DNA of 7,640 bases from the NCBI GenBank assembly GCA_004366195.1, contig ML214170.1:1-7640 (forward strand). Direction: 5' to 3'. The position numbers were made by a program, and so were the translations under genes. This document shows, one piece after another, positions 5,305-7,640 of this stretch (position 1 is the stretch's first letter; each line of letters starts with the position of its first letter). A model generated the notes under the pieces. The model saw only the letters and a program-made list of their open reading frames with translations, made no database searches and had not been told where the DNA came from. The DNA comes from Actinomycetota bacterium. Lineage in GTDB: Bacteria; Actinomycetota; UBA4738; HRBIN12.

Positions 5305-6780
5305 TCAACCCGCTCGCTCGAGCGCCTGGCGCTCGTAGGCGGCGACGATCCGCTCGAGCTCGTGCTCGACGTCCTCCGGCAGGGGCTCCGGCTCGTGCTC
5401 GGCGAGGAGCCGCCGGGCCCGCTCGGTCGCGGCGCGGGCGGCGTCGGGCCGTCCCGCCTGCTCCCAGGCCTCCCAGCTCGAGCGGTCCATCACCGTCTCG
5501 CGCCAGAACGAGCGGATGTTCGCGAGGGTGTGGGGCGTGCCGAGGAAGTGCCCGCCGGGGCCCACCACCTCGATCGTCTCGAGCGCGATCGCGTCGTCGT
5601 CGATCCGCCAGCCCTCTGCGAAGCGCACCAGCATCTCGAAGATCTCGCAGTCCAGCACGAGCTCGGTGAGGGAGTACACGACGTCGTCGTCGAGCGAGCC
5701 CGCGCCGGTGATGAGATGGCCCGGCGAGAGGGCCATCGCCATCGCCGAGAGCGCGGCCTGCACGCCGGCCTGCCAGTCCGGGTACTTCGCGCCGGGCGCG
5801 AACGCCCACACCGAGTACGGGATGCCGTAGCGCCGGGCGAGCTGCGTGTTGGCCATGGCCGAGAACACCTCGTCGGTCCCCCAGGCCGTGTTCATCCCGC
5901 CGCTCGCGAGGTCGATCGTCGCGGCGTACGAGATGTGCATCGTGGGCGTCCCCGGCGCCAGGGTCTGGAGGATCGCGATGCCGGAGAGGATCTCGGCGTT
6001 CGCCATCGCGAGCATCCCCCCGATCGAGAGCGGGGCGGAGGCGCCGGCCAGGGGCATCGCGCAGATCCCGACCGGGATGCCGGCCTCGCCGAAGATCCGC
6101 ATGCACTCCACGGGTCCGTCGTCCCAGTGGAGCGGGCTGATCGAGCACTGGAAGTTGGAGATCACGGGGCGGGCGCGGAGCGCCTCGTCGGAGCCGGCGA
6201 CCACGCGCGCCATCTCCACCACCCCGCGGGCGTTCAGCGGGTCGATCGCCGTCATCTGCTGGATGTGCTTCGTGGTGTTGCGCAGCTGCACGAACGTCTC
6301 GTGGATCGGCCGGACCGGCACCGGCGCGTCGTTCGCGCTCACCGACTGCCATAGGAACGCGATCTGGGGGAGCGCGTCGGCGAGCCGCGTGATGTCGGCG
6401 AGGTCGCGCGCGGTGCCCGGGCGCCGCGCGCCGGTCTCGAGGTCGATCACGTCGGCCGGGCACCCGTCGGTCGCGAGGTACCCGCCGGAGCCGTCGAGCG
6501 GCAGGTCGAGCGCCGGGTCGCGCGCCCCGAGGACGTAGGTCCCGGGACAGCGCGCGAGCGCCTCCTCGACGAAGGAGGGATCCAAGCGGATCCTGCGGGC
6601 CTCGCGGTCGACGCGTTGACCGGCCTCGGCCATCGCGTCAAGCAGGTCATGGTTCGAGGTCGTGAACCCCACCCGATCCAGGATGTCCAGGCTCCGGGTG
6701 TGGAGCAGCTCGACCTCCTCCGGGCCGATGACGTCGTGGCGGTGCCGGAACGGCATGGCGCGGATGTGGCGCTCGGACAT
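5305..6780 (-). CDS. MttB-family (trimethylamine methyltransferase-like) protein, non-pyrrolysine
   Basis: A 491-residue member of the MttB/COG5598 superfamily, full length. MttB relatives move a methyl group from a methylated amine or betaine to a corrinoid protein. Seen here are the N-terminal segment LHTRSLDILDRVGF at 26-39, QCSISPLHW at 211-219, the barrel segment GSLDDDVVYSLTELVLDCEIFEML at 361-384 and the family C-terminal motif GPGGHFLGTPHTLANIRSFW at 407-426. The frame has no in-frame TAG, so it is of the non-pyrrolysine type that includes the glycine betaine methyltransferase MtgB. Three other genes in the window end in TAG, which also suggests TAG is an ordinary stop in this genome. 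The start is ATG 6780, with GAGGAGA just upstream. Partner corrinoid and reactivation genes are not in the window. The true substrate is unknown; a quaternary amine is the best guess. It is transcribed with the PIN gene. Confidence 0.93.
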   Translation of the reverse strand: MSERHIRAMPFRHRHDVIGPEEVELLHTRSLDILDRVGFTTSNHDLLDAMAEAGQRVDREARRIRLDPSFVEEALARCPGTYVLGARDPALDLPLDGSGGYLATDGCPADVIDLETGARRPGTARDLADITRLADALPQIAFLWQSVSANDAPVPVRPIHETFVQLRNTTKHIQQMTAIDPLNARGVVEMARVVAGSDEALRARPVISNFQCSISPLHWDDGPVECMRIFGEAGIPVGICAMPLAGASAPLSIGGMLAMANAEILSGIAILQTLAPGTPTMHISYAATIDLASGGMNTAWGTDEVFSAMANTQLARRYGIPYSVWAFAPGAKYPDWQAGVQAALSAMAMALSPGHLITGAGSLDDDVVYSLTELVLDCEIFEMLVRFAEGWRIDDDAIALETIEVVGPGGHFLGTPHTLANIRSFWRETVMDRSSWEAWEQAGRPDAARAATERARRLLAEHEPEPLPEDVEHELERIVAAYERQALERAG

Positions 6781-6783
6781 GGC

Positions 6784-6790
6784 TCTCCTC
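6784..6790 (-). promoter_or_regulatory. Ribosome-binding site of the MttB-family gene
   Basis: GAGGAGA on the minus strand lies a few bases before the ATG at 6780 and supports that start. Confidence 0.7.
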
Positions 6791-6801
6791 CGCTGCGCGG
6801 G

Positions 6802-6819
6802 GTTGAATGACTATTCAAC
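6802..6819. promoter_or_regulatory. Operator candidate: perfect 7+7 inverted repeat
   Basis: GTTGAAT (6802-6808) and ATTCAAC (6813-6819) are exact reverse complements separated by GACT. The site is strikingly AT-rich for this window. It overlaps the last bases of the -10 box and the expected start point of the MttB-family transcript, where a bound repressor would block RNA polymerase. The TTGAAT/ATTCAA form and short spacer resemble sites of TetR-family regulators, but no regulator gene is in the window. A short leader hairpin is an alternative reading. Confidence 0.6.
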
Positions 6820-6846
6820 GCTAGGCGGCCGTGCGCCGTGATGCAA
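6818..6846 (-). promoter_or_regulatory. Promoter of the MttB-family/PIN unit
   Basis: On the minus strand a TTGCAT -35 candidate (6841-6846) and a TAGCGT -10 candidate (6818-6823) are separated by exactly 17 nt. The predicted start point near 6811 falls inside the inverted repeat at 6802-6819. The leader of about 30 nt contains the ribosome-binding site. Confidence 0.5.
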
Positions 6847-6883
6847 GCCCGGGACCGGAGCCGGGACCGGACCGAACGGCCGA

Positions 6884-6912
6884 TTGAGCCTCGCGGGTCG
6901 CGCCTCTACCAT
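6884..6912 (+). promoter_or_regulatory. Promoter of the coiled-coil protein gene
   Basis: TTGAGC (-35, 6884-6889) and TACCAT (-10, 6907-6912) are separated by exactly 17 nt, each matching 4 of 6 consensus bases. Transcription would start near 6919. This rules out the upstream in-frame start candidates at 6884 and 6911, which lie inside the promoter, and supports the ATG at 6956. Confidence 0.55.
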
Positions 6913-6955
6913 GGGCGCATCGAAGCGTTCCCCGCATCCGACCGGAGGGGTGGAG

Positions 6956-7549
6956 ATGGCCGACGCGGACGCCCGCGAGACGACGAGCGAGCAGGGGGCC
7001 GAGGCCCGGCCCATCGCGCACGACGACATCATGCGGCGCCTCCTCGAGTACCAGCGCCAGCTGCGTGAAGGGGTGCCTCCCTCGGAGGCGGCGAGGGCCG
7101 TGGCCGAGAGCGATCCGAGCGCGCTCCGGGCCGAGCCGTCGAGGGAGGCGGCCACCGCGACCGCGGAGCCGGTCGTGGACCTGACCCGGGCGGAGGCCGA
7201 GCTCGAGGCCGAGGCGACGACGATCGAGCGGGAGGCCCCCGAGGCGTCCGCCAGCGCCGGAACCGTGACGCCCGCCGCCGCTGAGGCGGGGACCGCATCC
7301 GCCGCCGGGCCGAGCTCGGAAGCTCCGCCCAAGGCCGACCCCTCCCTCGGCACCGAGCCGAACTCGGTCCGGGCCACGCCCGCCCCCGACCCCGCGCTCC
7401 TCGCCCGGGTGGAGCGCCTCGAGCGTACCCTGGAGCAGGTCGTGACCCAGGTGAGCGACCTCCGCCAGCGCTTCCAGGACCTCGCGATCGCCGCGGATGA
7501 GCGTCTCGCCGAGCTCGAGCGCACCCTGGCCCGCGCCCGCGAGCCGTAG
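6956..7549 (+). CDS. Acidic Ala/Glu-rich protein with C-terminal coiled coil, unknown function
   Basis: A 197-residue protein I do not recognise. The start is ATG 6956, with GGAGG at 6944-6948 spaced 7 nt and a promoter just upstream. Residues 1-20 are polar. Residues 24-52 look helical (IMRRLLEYQRQLREGVPPSEAARAVA). Residues 55-145 are low-complexity, dominated by Ala, Glu, Pro, Ser and Thr, and probably disordered. Residues 146-195 form a convincing heptad coiled coil (LLARVERLERTLEQVV and onward), which suggests an oligomer. There is no signal peptide or membrane segment. It is divergent from the MttB-family gene and shares only the 175-nt control region with it. It could be a scaffold or a partner in a cell-surface or division complex, but nothing in the sequence shows which. 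The promoter, ribosome-binding site and coiled coil together make a real gene likely. Confidence 0.75.
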   Translation: MADADARETTSEQGAEARPIAHDDIMRRLLEYQRQLREGVPPSEAARAVAESDPSALRAEPSREAATATAEPVVDLTRAEAELEAEATTIEREAPEASASAGTVTPAAAEAGTASAAGPSSEAPPKADPSLGTEPNSVRATPAPDPALLARVERLERTLEQVVTQVSDLRQRFQDLAIAADERLAELERTLARAREP

Positions 7550-7560
7550 CAGCGGGGCGC

Positions 7561-7574
7561 CCCGGCAGGCCGGG
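7561..7574 (+). terminator. Weak GC hairpin after the coiled-coil gene
   Basis: CCCGG-CAGG-CCGGG can form a 5-bp stem 11 nt after the stop at 7549. The palindrome GGGGCGCCCC (7554-7563) partly overlaps it. No T-run follows, so at best it is a U-tract-less terminator of the kind proposed for high-GC bacteria. Confidence 0.25.
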
Positions 7575-7575
7575 A

Positions 7576-7640
7576 GGCCGGTGCTATCGTCCCCCTCGGG
7601 GCGGTAGCTCGGTGGGCCACCCCTCGGGGCGGGACCGCGG
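7576..7640 (+). ncRNA. Possible 5' end of a structured RNA (SRP RNA-like?), cut by window edge
   Basis: No gene is visible in the last 90 bases. The sequence is hairpin-rich. A 13-mer, CCCCTCGGGGCGG, occurs at 7592-7604 and again at 7620-7632, and GCGGT (7601-7605) can pair with ACCGC (7634-7638). The pattern GCCGGTGCTA, then GGGGCGGTAGC and GGTGGGCC loosely resembles the 5' arm of small bacterial signal recognition particle RNAs. The diagnostic GGTCAGG-type tip would lie beyond the edge. Alternatively TGC-TATCGT (7582-7590) is an extended -10 promoter for a gene to the right, for example one starting at the GTG at 7612. The two readings compete, and neither is proven. Confidence 0.2.

Noticed and set aside
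5185..6354. Open frame of 389 codons on the plus strand, opposite the MttB-family gene
   Set aside because: It is Arg/Gly/Val-rich without recognisable domains. The minus-strand frame has clear MttB-family motifs.
5305..6780. Pyrrolysine-containing MttB
   Set aside because: The whole family length is read without an in-frame TAG, and the C-terminal family motif is in the same frame.
6811..7620. Minus-strand frame of 269 codons opposite the coiled-coil gene
   Set aside because: It is Ser/Arg/Ala-rich, crosses both divergent promoters and has no ribosome-binding site. The plus strand has a promoter, a ribosome-binding site and a regular coiled coil.
7597..7640. tRNA-like beginning GGGGCGGTAGCTC
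   Set aside because: The GCTC D-stem arm has no GAGC partner at the right distance, so a cloverleaf cannot form in the visible part.

Overview
The window comes from a bacterial genome of very high G+C (roughly 70% by eye). Codon third positions are almost always G or C, GTG starts are common, adjacent genes overlap at GTGA, and promoters look like TANNNT -10 boxes. This fits a high-GC actinobacterium, or a similar soil or sediment lineage known mainly from metagenomes. Nothing in the window fixes the taxon. No insertion sequence, phage gene or CRISPR array is visible.

Layout. (1) 2-2660, plus strand: three tightly coupled genes of a spermidine/putrescine-type (PotABC-family) ABC importer. 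They are permease 1 (5' end cut by the window edge), permease 2 and the ATPase, each junction being a GTGA start/stop overlap. The substrate-binding protein is not in the window. (2) 2657-4339, minus strand: a complete YtcJ-type metal-dependent amidohydrolase, convergent with the ATPase gene. Their stop codons share one CTAG. (3) 4400-4672, minus strand: a small membrane-anchored protein that looks leaderless. Divergent from it is a tRNA-Asn(GTT) gene at 4731-4806. (4) 4823-6780, minus strand: a two-gene unit of an MttB-family (trimethylamine methyltransferase-like, non-pyrrolysine) protein followed 5 nt later by a PIN-domain protein. Its promoter overlaps a perfect 7+7 inverted repeat (operator candidate). 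(5) 6956-7549, plus strand: an acidic, Ala/Glu-rich protein with a C-terminal coiled coil and its own promoter. (6) 7550-7640: non-coding as far as visible, with GC-rich hairpins and a repeated 13-mer. It may be the start of a structured RNA cut by the window edge.

How the genes may work together (inference). A polyamine/quaternary-amine-type importer, a hydrolase for N-acyl, amide or similar bonds and an MttB-family methyltransferase lie close together. That suggests uptake and catabolism of a methylated amine or betaine-like compound. The corrinoid protein and the methylcorrinoid:folate methyltransferase that MttB-family enzymes normally need are not in the window. The three units are transcribed separately, so the link is by proximity only. 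The operator at 6802-6819 suggests the methyltransferase/PIN unit is repressed by a dimeric regulator, possibly of TetR type, encoded elsewhere.
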